64,000 bases of DNA from Serinibacter arcticus (GCF_004786095.1 NZ_RHPJ01000001.1:310001-374000), one strand, 5' to 3'; shown: positions 44,601-52,960, counted from the stretch's first letter. Numbers and translations are program-made. Notes: generated from the sequence alone by a model not told the origin.

Positions 44601-45322
44601 GCGCGCCGCCGGGCCGAGGCGTGCTCCTGGGCGGCGAGGAGTCGCGCGAGGTCCAGGTGGTTCTCGACGACGACCCGAGCGACCTCGCCAGGTCCACCGT
44701 CACCGGCCAGCACGCCGCGCCGCGCGGTCTCGTCCTGGCGCCCCTGCCGACCCTCGTGCGCCTGGCCGACCTCGTGGTCCCGTCCCTCGCGGGGGCGCCG
44801 CCGCCGTCGCGCACGAGGACCGAGCCGTGGCGACCCGTGCTCGGGGTCGGGGGTGACGACGCCGGCGTCGTGGCGGCCGACCTGGTTCCCGGCCGGCCGT
44901 GGCTGGTGTGCGGTCCGGCGTCGTCGGGTCGGACCGAGGCGCTGCGGGTGATCGCCGCGCAGTGCGAGGACCCCGTGGTGCTGGTGTCACCCGAGTCTCC
45001 GCTCGACGCCGCCGCGCCGCCGGTCCACGCCGTCATCCTGGTCGACGACGCCGAGCTGCTCGATCCCGCGACCGCCGACGCGCTCGCGGGGCTGGCCGTG
45101 ACCCACCGAGCGGTGGTGGCGACGTCGGCCACAGCGACCCAGACCGTCTACCGCGGGATCGTGGCGTCCGTGGCGCAGGCGCGGACGGTCCTCGCGCTCG
45201 GCGGAACGCTGCCCGCCCACTGCGCCCACGCCCGCGCGGCGCGCGACTCGCGCGGCGGCGTCGGGCGCGCGGTCCTCGTCACCGGGACGGGGGTGGTTCC
45301 GATCCAGATGGCTCACCGCTGA
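41666..45322 (+). CDS. FtsK/SpoIIIE (EccC/EssC-like) ATPase with N-terminal FHA domain
   Basis: An approximately 1,218-residue membrane ATPase. A predicted FHA domain (residues about 88-150: VTVGRRGSELEIADPALDHRHLTL) is followed by two helices (about 250-293). The first FtsK ATPase domain has Walker A AGTTGSGKSE (about 535), LLVDYKGG, Walker B LVVVVDE (about 632) and ATQRPSG. Two more P-loops are degenerate: GEPRSGRTT (about 829) and GPASSGRTE (about 1085). This is the plan of type VII secretion motors EssC/EccC, but no WXG100 or other ESX gene is near. The start is uncertain: GTG 41666 or GTG 41741. Confidence 0.82.
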   Translation: MAGGLRSAIRGERCATVGPTTHRGSVDTTGAGEDAGGAGGVQGSDVLGGAVLGGRVLDGQAAHRSDAAAVLVTWRECWAAPLHLAVTHGPDAGWLLPLDRTVTVGRRGSELEIADPALDHRHLTLRPDADGVVHVRDERTVNGTVLLRPARRPGGRRRRQRRLARALRRGDGSALAVAAAIDRASGPGARVTHRWRTVAVGDELVAGSSRFEVRAGPAHGGRGTAGVRESGDGGLRYGENRRGGGRHRLTMVLTLLPAVAVLGLMVGGGASPALRWVMLGGIGVSVVVTLVVGARNRRVPARSRPGSGPPGEARPPGGTDPAALALGAAGLGRVDERWPSAAAGAGGVGGVGGLRGFSALGATATATVSAVIDLDAGTVLSSGGAVLGPADPDGPVASAHRLTVPPAGLAVSGDGADGVARWLRAQLDVAGHDGVPVLAAPTSAGVPPGPWTRIDAAGRCGVAPLWRRTLLAALSPTALPSELTALLGRPTTHGIASAWAGSGTWTDTLAVPLGLDPTGRPRLVDLVADGPHALVAGTTGSGKSELLAAWAIAMAVRHPPRRLQLLLVDYKGGATFAAAADLPHTVGLLTDLDSAASDRALTALRAELRRREHLVAAAGARGIEELTEPPARLVVVVDELRALVEDSPDRLGDLVRLATQGRSLGVHLVLATQRPSGVVNAQLRANVNLRLSLRVLDPGDSTDVIGVPDACQLPLAPGGAYVQSGAAPVRLQVAWLPGPAAQELVAVVRGAADRSRRARREDLLRVHRPWLPDLPAVVGRRALGALARGSALDEGGPAGPERTALLLVDEPDRQRRSLWSWDGGVVLVSGEPRSGRTTALQTLAAVEAAAGRGCHVVSREGWSPGREPGTAVGTTVPTTDPRRLQRLLSLLAHGADPGSSLVVDDVEQVVEAIDGASGPGAGQELLTALLRSGHVSRVALATTAPHRWASFAAHHVALRVRDVGAAGLVGVPRALVRAGAPPGRGVLLGGEESREVQVVLDDDPSDLARSTVTGQHAAPRGLVLAPLPTLVRLADLVVPSLAGAPPPSRTRTEPWRPVLGVGGDDAGVVAADLVPGRPWLVCGPASSGRTEALRVIAAQCEDPVVLVSPESPLDAAAPPVHAVILVDDAELLDPATADALAGLAVTHRAVVATSATATQTVYRGIVASVAQARTVLALGGTLPAHCAHARAARDSRGGVGRAVLVTGTGVVPIQMAHR

Positions 45323-45737
45323 GGGCCTCGCGCGTCGCCGGTGAGGCGGCCGCGACCGCCCCGACGAGACCCACCACGATGATCGCGGCGGCCACGCCGG
45401 GATTGACCGAGAGCTGCGACGCGCCCACCAGCACGACCAGCACCGACCAGGCCACGGCCGGCCCTCGAGCCCACCGGCGTCGTCGCCACAGGCCGACCGC
45501 GACGAGCGCGGCGCCGAGCGCGACCACCGCGGTGAACGCGGCCGTCGCGATGCCGGCCACGGCGTCGTCGGCAGCCACGGCGTCGGCCACGATCGCCACC
45601 GTGAGGCCGAGGAAGCCGACGGCCTGGAGCGCGAGCAGGGCTGCGGCGACGACCAGGGCGACCGGTCGCGCCTCCCCGTCGCGGGCGTGGTCGCGGGTGT
45701 GGTCGCGGTCGTGCGGCGGACGATCGTGGGAGGTCAC
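45279..45737 (-). CDS. small integral membrane protein, unknown
   Basis: A 152-residue protein. A His/Asp/Arg-rich N-terminus (SHDRPPHDRDHTRDHARDGE) is followed by four helices and an acidic Ser/Pro tail. Family not recognised. The GTG at 45737 is chosen because TACAGT stands exactly 6 bases upstream. The gene is convergent with the FtsK-like gene, and their 3' ends overlap by 44 bases. Confidence 0.65.
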   Translation of the reverse strand: MTSHDRPPHDRDHTRDHARDGEARPVALVVAAALLALQAVGFLGLTVAIVADAVAADDAVAGIATAAFTAVVALGAALVAVGLWRRRRWARGPAVAWSVLVVLVGASQLSVNPGVAAAIIVVGLVGAVAAASPATREALSGEPSGSEPPPSR

Positions 45738-45743
45738 GGCCTC

Positions 45744-45749
45744 ACTGTA
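45744..45749 (-). promoter_or_regulatory. -10 box of a probable leaderless promoter
   Basis: TACAGT on the minus strand, 6 bases before the GTG at 45737. It decides this start over the ATG at 45764. Confidence 0.5.
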
Positions 45750-45889
45750 GGTCGACTCCCGCATCCACCACCCGGACGTCGACGAACCGTGTTCACCGCG
45801 TCGGGAGGGCCGGGATGGCGTGTGATGTACAACTCAGGGACACCGGCAGGTAACTTCCCGGAAACCCTTGTGCGGCGCTGGACCACATG

Positions 45890-45904
45890 TGAGAGTTGCT
45901 CTCA
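45890..45904. promoter_or_regulatory. dyad in the whiB1 upstream region
   Basis: TGAGAG-TTG-CTCTCA has 6-bp arms and lies 75-89 bases before the whiB1 start, within TGTGAGAG-N-CTCTCAGA. The left part resembles a CRP half site (TGTGA). Mycobacterial whiB1 is CRP-controlled; relevance here is unproven. Confidence 0.4.
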
Positions 45905-45978
45905 GAACCTGCCAGATCAGGTGCCCGATCCCCCACTGTTTCGCGATCGGCACTGTCGCGCCCTGAGGAGATATCAGC

Positions 45979-46227
45979 ATGGATTGGCGTCACGAGGCTG
46001 CCTGCCTCACCGAGGACCCGGAGCTCTTCTTCCCGATCGGGAACACCGGCCCCGCCCTGTCCCAGATCGACGAGGCGAAGGCCGTGTGCCAGCGCTGCGA
46101 CGTCGTCGACGCGTGCCTGAAGTGGGCGCTCGAGACCGGTCAGGACTCGGGCGTCTGGGGTGGCCTGTCGGAGGACGAGCGCCGCGCCCTCAAGCGCCGC
46201 ACCGCGCGGGCTCGCCGCGCCAGCTGA
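45979..46227 (+). CDS. whiB1: WhiB1-type iron-sulfur transcriptional regulator
   Basis: An 82-residue WhiB protein. Cysteines 9, 37, 40 and 46 bind a [4Fe-4S] cluster. MDWRHEAACLTEDPELFFPIGN, the GVWGGLSEDERRALKRR turn and basic tail closely match WhiB1/WblE, which binds sigma-A and DNA and reacts with nitric oxide. It is essential in mycobacteria. GAGGAG lies about 10 bases before the ATG. A long upstream leader of about 200 bases contains a dyad, and a strong terminator follows the gene. Confidence 0.95.
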   Translation: MDWRHEAACLTEDPELFFPIGNTGPALSQIDEAKAVCQRCDVVDACLKWALETGQDSGVWGGLSEDERRALKRRTARARRAS

Positions 46228-46247
46228 ACGACGCCGCACCGCGGCCT

Positions 46248-46281
46248 GACGAGACCCCCGCCCTCGGGCGGGGGTCTCGTC
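46248..46281. terminator. bidirectional hairpin terminator after whiB1
   Basis: A 16-bp GC-rich perfect stem with a 2-base loop lies 20 bp after the whiB1 stop and 22 bp beyond the end of the convergent pdtaS gene, so it can serve both. Confidence 0.85.
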
Positions 46282-46303
46282 GTTCCCCCGCCCGTGCGCA
46301 CCC

Positions 46304-47794
46304 TCAGAACTGCTCGCGCTCGCCGTCCGACGGCGGTGCGTACCCGAGCCGCGCCCGCACGGTCACGATGGTGCCCGCCCGCTCGCCGGGCTGCCACGTG
46401 ATGCTGCCGCGGAGCTCGCCGGCCACCATGGTGCGGACGATCTGCATGCCCAGCCCGGTGCCCGACGGCTTGGCCGCGGGGTCGATGCCCACGCCGTCGT
46501 CGCTCACGGTGACGATCAGGTCGCGGCCGTCGCGCTCGGCGGCGACGGTCACGGTGCCACCGGTGACCGCCAGACCGTGCTCGACCGCGTTGCTCACGAG
46601 CTCGGTCAGCACGACGGCGAGCGCCGTGGCCTCGGTCGCGGCGAGCTTGCCGAAGCTGCCCTCGCGCACCATCCGCACCGACGCCTCCGACGAGGCGACG
46701 TCGACGGCGAGCCGCAGCGTGCGGCCGAAGACGGCGTCGAAGTCGACGATCTCGTCGATGGTCTGCGAGAGCGCCTCGTGCACCGTGGCGATGGTGCCGA
46801 CGCGACGCATCGCCTCCTCCAGCGCTGCTCGCGCGTCGATCGACTCGGTGCGACGGGCCTGGAGACGCAGCAGCGCCGCGACCGTCTGCAGGTTGTTCTT
46901 CACGCGGTGGTGGATCTCGCGGATCGTCGCGTCCTTCGTGATGAGCTCCTGCTCGCGACGGCGCAGCTCGGACACGTCGCGGCACAGCAGCACGGCACCG
47001 ATGCGTTCGCCCTCGTTGGTCAGCGGGATGGAGCGCAGCGACAGGCAGACGCCACGCGACTCGATGTCGGTCCGCCAGGACGCGCGTCCCATCGCGACGA
47101 GCGGGAGGGCCTCGTCGACGGTCTCGGACTCCTCGACGTGGTCGGCGATGAGCTGCGCGAGGGCGCGGCCGACGATCTCGCCGATGACGCCGAGCCGGTG
47201 GAAGCAGGACATCGCGTTCGGGCTGCCGTAGAGGACCTCGCCCTCGGAGTTCAGCCGGACGAGGCCGTCGCCGACGCGGGGCGCGCCGCGCAGCCGGCCG
47301 GTCGCGGCGTTCGAGGACGGGTACTCGCCGCGCGAGATCATCGCGCACATCTCGTCGGCGGCCTCGATGTAGTTGATCTCGAGCCGCCCGGGAGTCCGTG
47401 CCTCACCGAGGTTCGTCTCGCGGCCGAGGACGGCGATCGCGCGGCCGTCCTTGACGACCGGTACGGCCTCCTCACGCACCGCGTAGGCGCCCGTCCAGCG
47501 CGGCACGCGAGACCGGCGGATCTCGAGCCGGTCGAGCGCGGCGGCGAGCGACGGGACCTGGCCCTCGGGGGCGGGGCGCCCGACGACGTCGTCGTAGTGC
47601 ACCGTGCTCCCCGTGGAGGGGCGGCAGTGCGCGACGGCGACGAACGAGCCGTTGCGGTCGGGCAGCCACAGCACCAGATCGGCGAACGCGAGGTCGGAGA
47701 TGACCTGCCAGTCCCCCACCAGCAGGTGGAGCCAGTCCACCTCGGAGGCGCTGAGTGAGCCGTGGGTCGCGATCAGATCGCTCATGGTCGACAC
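46304..47794 (-). CDS. pdtaS: PdtaS-type cytosolic sensor histidine kinase
   Basis: A 496-residue soluble kinase: GAF-like N-domain (about 1-150), PAS domain (about 180-300), and a HisKA_2/HWE phosphoacceptor region REIHHRVKNNLQTVAALLRLQARR. The HATPase domain has VVLTELVSNAVEHG and VSDDGVGIDPAAKPSGTGLGMQIV. This is the layout of PdtaS, whose partner PdtaR is an RNA-binding ANTAR regulator, not present in this window. In mycobacteria the pair responds to copper, zinc or NO. The GTG at 47794 is favoured by a TACGCT box 7 bases upstream. Confidence 0.9.
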   Translation of the reverse strand: MSTMSDLIATHGSLSASEVDWLHLLVGDWQVISDLAFADLVLWLPDRNGSFVAVAHCRPSTGSTVHYDDVVGRPAPEGQVPSLAAALDRLEIRRSRVPRWTGAYAVREEAVPVVKDGRAIAVLGRETNLGEARTPGRLEINYIEAADEMCAMISRGEYPSSNAATGRLRGAPRVGDGLVRLNSEGEVLYGSPNAMSCFHRLGVIGEIVGRALAQLIADHVEESETVDEALPLVAMGRASWRTDIESRGVCLSLRSIPLTNEGERIGAVLLCRDVSELRRREQELITKDATIREIHHRVKNNLQTVAALLRLQARRTESIDARAALEEAMRRVGTIATVHEALSQTIDEIVDFDAVFGRTLRLAVDVASSEASVRMVREGSFGKLAATEATALAVVLTELVSNAVEHGLAVTGGTVTVAAERDGRDLIVTVSDDGVGIDPAAKPSGTGLGMQIVRTMVAGELRGSITWQPGERAGTIVTVRARLGYAPPSDGEREQF

Positions 47795-47801
47795 GGCATC
47801 C

Positions 47802-47842
47802 AGCGTAGGTCGTGCGCACGGTCCCTGCTCCCGCCCTAGGTT
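47802..47842. promoter_or_regulatory. divergent leaderless promoters pdtaS / phosphodiesterase gene
   Basis: The leftward -10 TACGCT (47807-47802) is 7 bases from the pdtaS GTG. The rightward -10 TAGGTT (47837-47842) is 6 bases from the ATG at 47849. The whole intergenic region is only 54 bp. Confidence 0.55.
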
Positions 47843-47848
47843 GTTGCC

Positions 47849-48670
47849 ATGAGCGACTCCCGGCCCCCCTCGGTCCTCCCGTTCTGGCTCGCGGGAGCAC
47901 GTCCCGCGGTCGTCGGCCACCGCGGCGCGGCCGCGTCCGCACCCGAGAACACGCTCGCGTCCTTCCGCGCGGCGCTCGGCGCCGACGCCGTCGAGACCGA
48001 TGTGCAGCTGTCGTCCGACCACGAGCTGTTCCTGCTGCACGACGACTCCCTCGGACGGACGACCGACGGCGGGGCGCAGCAGCTCGATCTCGCTCGACCG
48101 GCGTCCTCGCAGCCGTGGGAGGCGCTGCGGACGCTGGACGCCGGATCCTGGTTCGCGGGCTCGTTCACCGGTGAGCGGCTCGCCCTCCTCGACGACCTCG
48201 CGGCGCTCCTGACCCGAGCGCTCGACGACGGCGCACCGGTCGGCCTCGACCTCGAGATCAAGTCCCCGACGGCGCACGCCGCCCGCACCGTGGTGCAGCA
48301 CGTGGCAGCGACCCTGACGGCCGAACCGTGGCAGCGGCTCGTCGAGGCGCACACCGTCATGGTCACGTCGTTCGACCCCGAGGTGGTCGAGCTCGGCTGC
48401 GCGCTGCTGCCGGTCCCCGTCGGGCTGCTGACCGCGACGACGCCGCCCGCCGAGAACGTCGCGGAGCTGGCCGAGCTCGGGCTCGCCGCCCTGGTGACGT
48501 CGCACGACGATCTCACCCTGCCCGTCGTCGTGGCCGCCCACGAGGCCGGGCTCGTGGTGGGCGTCTACACCGCGAACGAGGCGGCCGACTGGGATCGCCT
48601 GGTCGGGCTCGACGTCGACTTCATCGTGTCCGACGACCCCGCGGCGCTGCGCGCGCACCTCGGGAGGTAG
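47849..48670 (+). CDS. glycerophosphodiester phosphodiesterase family protein
   Basis: A 273-residue TIM-barrel enzyme. It starts VVGHRGAAASAPENTLASFRAAL (catalytic His and Arg), with ETDVQLSSDHELFLLHDDSLGRTTDG (metal Glu/Asp and second catalytic His), LEIKSP, VMVTSFDPEVVEL and VYTANEAADWDRLVGLDVDFIVSDDP. It splits glycerophosphodiesters into glycerol-3-phosphate and an alcohol. There is no signal peptide, so it acts in the cytoplasm. It converges on putA with 7 bp between stops. Confidence 0.92.
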   Translation: MSDSRPPSVLPFWLAGARPAVVGHRGAAASAPENTLASFRAALGADAVETDVQLSSDHELFLLHDDSLGRTTDGGAQQLDLARPASSQPWEALRTLDAGSWFAGSFTGERLALLDDLAALLTRALDDGAPVGLDLEIKSPTAHAARTVVQHVAATLTAEPWQRLVEAHTVMVTSFDPEVVELGCALLPVPVGLLTATTPPAENVAELAELGLAALVTSHDDLTLPVVVAAHEAGLVVGVYTANEAADWDRLVGLDVDFIVSDDPAALRAHLGR

Positions 48671-48677
48671 CGCGCCC

Positions 48678-51600
48678 TCACCCGGTCAGGTGTCCGAACC
48701 TGTGCCGCGTCCGCGAGATCGCCTGCTCCCGCACCAGCGTCAGCATCTCGACGGCGGAGCTCGCGACGACGGGCGCGTCCAGCACCGTCACGCCGGCGTC
48801 GATCGACGCCTCCCACAGCTCGGCGCCCACCTCGTCCGACGCCCCACCGATCCAGCGCACGCGCTCCACCCCGCCGGAGCGCACCCGAGCGGCGAACGCG
48901 CCGTCGGACTCCCCGCGCCACTCCAGGAACGTCACCGCCTCGGCCCCGGCGCCAGCAGCACCCGCGGCTCCCTCGGCACCCCCGGCCACGGACACCGCCA
49001 CGTCCTCGATCCCGAGCGTCCCCGTCGCCGCGTTCAGCACCCGCATCAGGTCCCACCGCGAGGCCCCGGCAGCCACGCGCACCGTCACCGACGGCACCGG
49101 CACGTACCGCAACCGGTTCTCCTCGGCGGGCAGCGCGGCCTCGTCCGTCCCGACGAGCGCCGTCCCGGCCCAGGCGTCGTCCGCCGCACCGACCACGGCC
49201 AGGTCGATCTCGGCGTCGCCGAGCCCGGCACGGGTCGCGCGGGCGGCCCCGCCGTCGCCGTCGACCCATCGCCCGAGCTGGGCGACGTACGTCGGTCCAC
49301 CGGCCTTCGACCCCGGCCCCATCGAGGAGCCCTTCCAGCCGCCGAACGGCTGACGCTGCACCACGGCACCGGTGATGTGGCGGTTGACGTACGCGTTGCC
49401 CACCTCCACCCGGGACAGCCACAGCTCGATCTCCGCCGGGTCGAGCGAGTGCAGCCCGCCCGTGAGCCCGAACGGCACGGCGTTCTGCCACGCGATGGCC
49501 TCCTCGAGCGTGTCGGCGCGCATGACACCGAGCACGGGCCCGAAGCACTCGGTCAGGTGGAACCACGATCCCGGTGCCACCCCGGCCCGCACCCCGGGCG
49601 ACCACAGCCGCCCCGCCCACGCGCCACCGCCGTCACCGGGCGGCGCGACCTCGCGGGGCTCCACGGCCCAGGTCTCCCCCGGCTCGAGCGTCGTCAGGGC
49701 GCGCAGCAGCTTGCCGCCCGGCCTCTCGATCACCGGCCCCATGCCCGTACCCAGGTCGTCCGGCACCCCCACGCGGAGGGAGGTGACGGCGTCGAGGAGC
49801 TGGTCGTGGAACCGCCGCGAGCGCCCGACCGACCCGACGAGGATCACGAGCGAGGCGGCCGAGCACTTCTGCCCGGCGTGACCGAAGGCTGAGCGCACCA
49901 CGTCGGCGACGGCGAGGTCCAGGTCAGCGCTCGGCGTCACGATCAGCGTGTTCTTGCCCGAGGTCTCGGCGAACACGCGAGGCCCCCCGCTGCCGCGGCG
50001 CCCCGCACGCCAGCCCGCGAACAGCTCCGCGGTCTCGAGCGATCCGGTCAGCACGACCTGGTCGACACCGTCGTGCGCCACGAGGTGGCGACCCACCTCG
50101 TCCTCGGGCACCTGCACGATCTGCACGAGATCGGCGTCGTGCCCGGCCGCCGCGAGGGCGTCGCGCACGTGCGAGGCCACCGTCTCGCCGCAGCGCGCCG
50201 CGAGCGGCGAGGGCTTCATCGCGACGGCGGAGCCCGCCGCGAGCGCCGCCAGCACGCCTCCCACGGCGATCGCCACGGGGAAGTTCCAGGGCGGCGTCAC
50301 GAGCGTGACCGCCACCGGGTCGAAGCGGAGCTCGTCACCACCGGCGTCGGCCAGCGACGCGGCGCTGCCTGCGTACCAGCGCGCGAAGTCGATCGCCTCG
50401 CTGATCTCCGGGTCGGCCTCGCCGACCGTCTTGCCCGCCTCGTGCGCCATCACCGCGAGCAGGTCGGTGCGGGCGGCCTCGAGCCGGTTCGCGACGTCGG
50501 CCAGGACGGCCACGCGCTCCTCCGGCCCGGTCGCCGCCCACGCCGCGGCCAGTCCCCGGGCCCGACCGACGACGGCGTCGACCTCGCCCCGGGAGCTGAG
50601 GTGCGCCGCGCGGGGCGCTCGGCCGTCGTCACCGCGCGCGAGCGCCGCCCGCGCCGCCTCGCGCACCGACGCGACGGCGGGGTCGCCGTCGGGCGCGTTG
50701 TCGAACGCGAGCACCTCCGCGCCGTGCTGCAGGAGCGGTTCGCCCCGCCGGTGCGGCGCCGTCGTCACCCCGGCCGCCTCCCGCACGGACGCCTCGAACC
50801 GTGCCCGCGCCTCGTCCTGCCCGCCCTCGGCCGTGCTCTGGTGCAGGTAGTTCTCCGGCGAGGCGTTCTCCTCGAGCCGCCGCACGAGGTAGGACACGGC
50901 GACGTCGAAGTCGGCGCGCGCCACCACCGGTGTGTAGAGCAGGACGGAACCGACCGTGTCGCGCACCGCGCGCGCCTGCGCGGGCGCCATCCCCTGCAGC
51001 ATCTCCACGTCCATCGCCTCGCCCACCCCGCGGGCCTGCGCCAGCAGGTGCGCCAGGGCCAGGTGGTAGAGGTTGTGGCCGGCGACGCCGAGACGCAGCG
51101 CCGGGGCGACGTCGGGGCGCAGCGCGCGCTCGAGCATGCGGACGTAGGTCGCGTCGGTGTCCGCCTTGCTCGCGTGGGTCGCGACGGGCCAGCCGTGCAG
51201 CTGCGACTCGACGCGCTCCATCGCGAGGTTCGCTCCCTTGACGAGGCGCACCTTGAGGCGGGCGCCGCCCGCGGCGACCCGCGCCGTCGCGAGGTCGATG
51301 AGCCGCTCGAGCGCGGCCGGGGCGTCCGGCAGGTAGGCCTGCAGCACGATCCCCGCCTCCAGGTCGGCGAACTCCTCCTCGCGCAGCAGCGTCTCGAAGA
51401 CCTCCATCGTCAGGTCGAGGTCGCGGTACTCCTCCATGTCGAGGTTGACGAACGCCCCGCCCCGGAGGGCCGCGCGGTAGAGCGGACGCAGCCGCTCGAG
51501 CACGCGCGCGACCGTGCCGGGCGTGTCCCACGTGGAGATCTGCGAGACGAGCGAGGACACCTTGATCGAGACGTAGTCGACGTCGTCGCGACCCACCAGC

Positions 51601-52106
51601 GCGATGCTGCGCGCCACGCGCGAGGCGGCCTCGCGCTCGCCCAGCACGGCCTCGCCGAGCAGGTTGATGTTGAGGCGGTAGCCCTGGACGCGCGAGCGCG
51701 CGAGGTGGGCGGTGAGCGCGGCGTCGCTCGCGTCGACCACGAGGTGGCCGACGAGCTGCCGCAGCCGCATCCGCGCCAGGGGGACGACGAGCGACGGCGC
51801 CAGCCGCGCCACGCGCTGACCGACGCCGAGCAGGAACGCGTCGCTCGGGGTGAGGAACGAGCGGGCGGCGTGCGCCGGGAGGGCGGCGAGCTCGCGAGCG
51901 GCGACGCCGGTGTCCTCCGGGCGCGCGACCTTGTCGACGAACGCGACGGCGAGGTCGAGGCCCGCGCGGTCGGCGACCAGCTGGCCGAGCCGCTCCGAGG
52001 CGGCGTTCTCCGACGCCTCGCCCTCGGCGGCGGCCCAGCGGCGCGCCAGGTCGATCGCCGCGGGGACGAGGTCGTGGAGGGTGGTGGGGCCGGTCGCCGT
52101 CGTCAT
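48678..52106 (-). CDS. putA: bifunctional proline dehydrogenase / glutamate-semialdehyde dehydrogenase PutA
   Basis: A 1,142-residue fusion enzyme oxidising proline to glutamate. The PRODH domain (about residues 20-430) has YVSIKVSSLVSQIS, FVNLDMEEYRDLDLTMEVF and RLKVRLVKGANLAMERVE. The dehydrogenase domain (about 490-950) has the catalytic Glu in FAETSGKN (about 713) and Cys in GHAGQKCSAAS (about 745). A further C-terminal ~170 residues look like an ALDH-like extension. No DNA-binding N-terminus is present, so control is likely by the divergent AraC-type gene. The ATG at 52106 removes an implausible 24-residue extension. Confidence 0.93.
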   Translation of the reverse strand: MTTATGPTTLHDLVPAAIDLARRWAAAEGEASENAASERLGQLVADRAGLDLAVAFVDKVARPEDTGVAARELAALPAHAARSFLTPSDAFLLGVGQRVARLAPSLVVPLARMRLRQLVGHLVVDASDAALTAHLARSRVQGYRLNINLLGEAVLGEREAASRVARSIALVGRDDVDYVSIKVSSLVSQISTWDTPGTVARVLERLRPLYRAALRGGAFVNLDMEEYRDLDLTMEVFETLLREEEFADLEAGIVLQAYLPDAPAALERLIDLATARVAAGGARLKVRLVKGANLAMERVESQLHGWPVATHASKADTDATYVRMLERALRPDVAPALRLGVAGHNLYHLALAHLLAQARGVGEAMDVEMLQGMAPAQARAVRDTVGSVLLYTPVVARADFDVAVSYLVRRLEENASPENYLHQSTAEGGQDEARARFEASVREAAGVTTAPHRRGEPLLQHGAEVLAFDNAPDGDPAVASVREAARAALARGDDGRAPRAAHLSSRGEVDAVVGRARGLAAAWAATGPEERVAVLADVANRLEAARTDLLAVMAHEAGKTVGEADPEISEAIDFARWYAGSAASLADAGGDELRFDPVAVTLVTPPWNFPVAIAVGGVLAALAAGSAVAMKPSPLAARCGETVASHVRDALAAAGHDADLVQIVQVPEDEVGRHLVAHDGVDQVVLTGSLETAELFAGWRAGRRGSGGPRVFAETSGKNTLIVTPSADLDLAVADVVRSAFGHAGQKCSAASLVILVGSVGRSRRFHDQLLDAVTSLRVGVPDDLGTGMGPVIERPGGKLLRALTTLEPGETWAVEPREVAPPGDGGGAWAGRLWSPGVRAGVAPGSWFHLTECFGPVLGVMRADTLEEAIAWQNAVPFGLTGGLHSLDPAEIELWLSRVEVGNAYVNRHITGAVVQRQPFGGWKGSSMGPGSKAGGPTYVAQLGRWVDGDGGAARATRAGLGDAEIDLAVVGAADDAWAGTALVGTDEAALPAEENRLRYVPVPSVTVRVAAGASRWDLMRVLNAATGTLGIEDVAVSVAGGAEGAAGAAGAGAEAVTFLEWRGESDGAFAARVRSGGVERVRWIGGASDEVGAELWEASIDAGVTVLDAPVVASSAVEMLTLVREQAISRTRHRFGHLTG

Positions 52107-52173
52107 GGACCAAGTCTGGTGATCGGCGCGCCGCCCGTCTTGTCCCGAAGCGACCGCGCAGCGCGCGCTCCGC

Positions 52174-52179
52174 GACAAT
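52174..52179 (+). promoter_or_regulatory. possible leaderless -10 box
   Basis: GACAAT is 7 bases before the ATG at 52187. It deviates from TANNNT at the first base, so support is weaker than for the other boxes. Confidence 0.35.
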
Positions 52180-52186
52180 GGTGGCG

Positions 52187-52960
52187 ATGAGCGACCTCCC
52201 CGAGAGCGACGGCAGCGATGGCAGCGGCGGCCTCGACGCCGCCACGATGGGTCCCGCGCTGCTCGCGCTCCTGGACGGCCTCACCGCCACGATGTTCTGC
52301 GCCAAGGACGCGAGCGGCCGTTACGTCGCGGTGAACCCGACCTTCGTCCGCCGGGCCGGCCAGACCTCGCGCCGCGCCGTCCTCGGACACCGCGCGCACG
52401 ACCTGTTCGTCCCCGACCTCGCCGACCGGTACGTCGAGCAGGACGCCCGCGTCATGGCCGGCCAGGAGCTGCGCCACGAGCTCGAGCTGATCCGCTCGCT
52501 GGGCGGAGCGCCCCGCTGGCACCTGACCGCCAAGCTGCCGGTGCGCGCGGGCGGGCAGGTGATCGGCGTCGTGACGATGTCGCAGGACGTCGACGACGCG
52601 CGCGACACCTCGGCCTTCCCGCGTCTGGCGCAGGTCCTGGAACGGCTCGACGGCACCGATGCACCCACCTCAGCGGAGCTCGCGACGATCGCGGGGACGA
52701 CCCCGGCCGTGCTGTCCCGCCGGCTGCGCCGGATCACGGGGTTGAGCACCTCCCAGCTGCTGCTCCGCGCGCGCATCGACCGGGCGGCTCACCTCCTGAC
52801 CACGACCACCACCCCGCTGGCTCGCGTGGCCGAGCTCACCGGCTTCTACGACCAGGCCGCGTTCTCGCGCCAGTTCGCACGGCTGGCGGGCGAGACGCCG
52901 GCGCTGTTCCGCCGTCGCGGCCGCCCTGCCTCACAGCAACCGAACGTCACGAAAACGTAA
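52187..52960 (+). CDS. PAS-domain AraC-family regulator
   Basis: A 257-residue regulator. The N-terminal PAS domain (about residues 25-140: LDGLTATMFCAKDASGRYVAVNPTFVRRAG) is followed by an AraC-type double helix-turn-helix. That region includes LSTSQLLLRARIDRAAHLLTTTTTPLARVAELTGFYDQAAFSRQFARLAGETPALFRRR. It is divergent from putA with 80 bp between starts and is therefore the likely activator of proline breakdown. A family with PAS in place of the usual sugar-binding cupin suggests sensing of a small metabolite. The ATG at 52187 is preferred over the one at 52178. Confidence 0.85.
   Translation: MSDLPESDGSDGSGGLDAATMGPALLALLDGLTATMFCAKDASGRYVAVNPTFVRRAGQTSRRAVLGHRAHDLFVPDLADRYVEQDARVMAGQELRHELELIRSLGGAPRWHLTAKLPVRAGGQVIGVVTMSQDVDDARDTSAFPRLAQVLERLDGTDAPTSAELATIAGTTPAVLSRRLRRITGLSTSQLLLRARIDRAAHLLTTTTTPLARVAELTGFYDQAAFSRQFARLAGETPALFRRRGRPASQQPNVTKT

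Noticed and set aside
42572-44713. 713-residue antisense frame within the FtsK-like gene
   Set aside because: Mirrors codon bias of the sense gene; composition is Arg/Gly/Asp/Pro-rich with no domain or ribosome-binding site.
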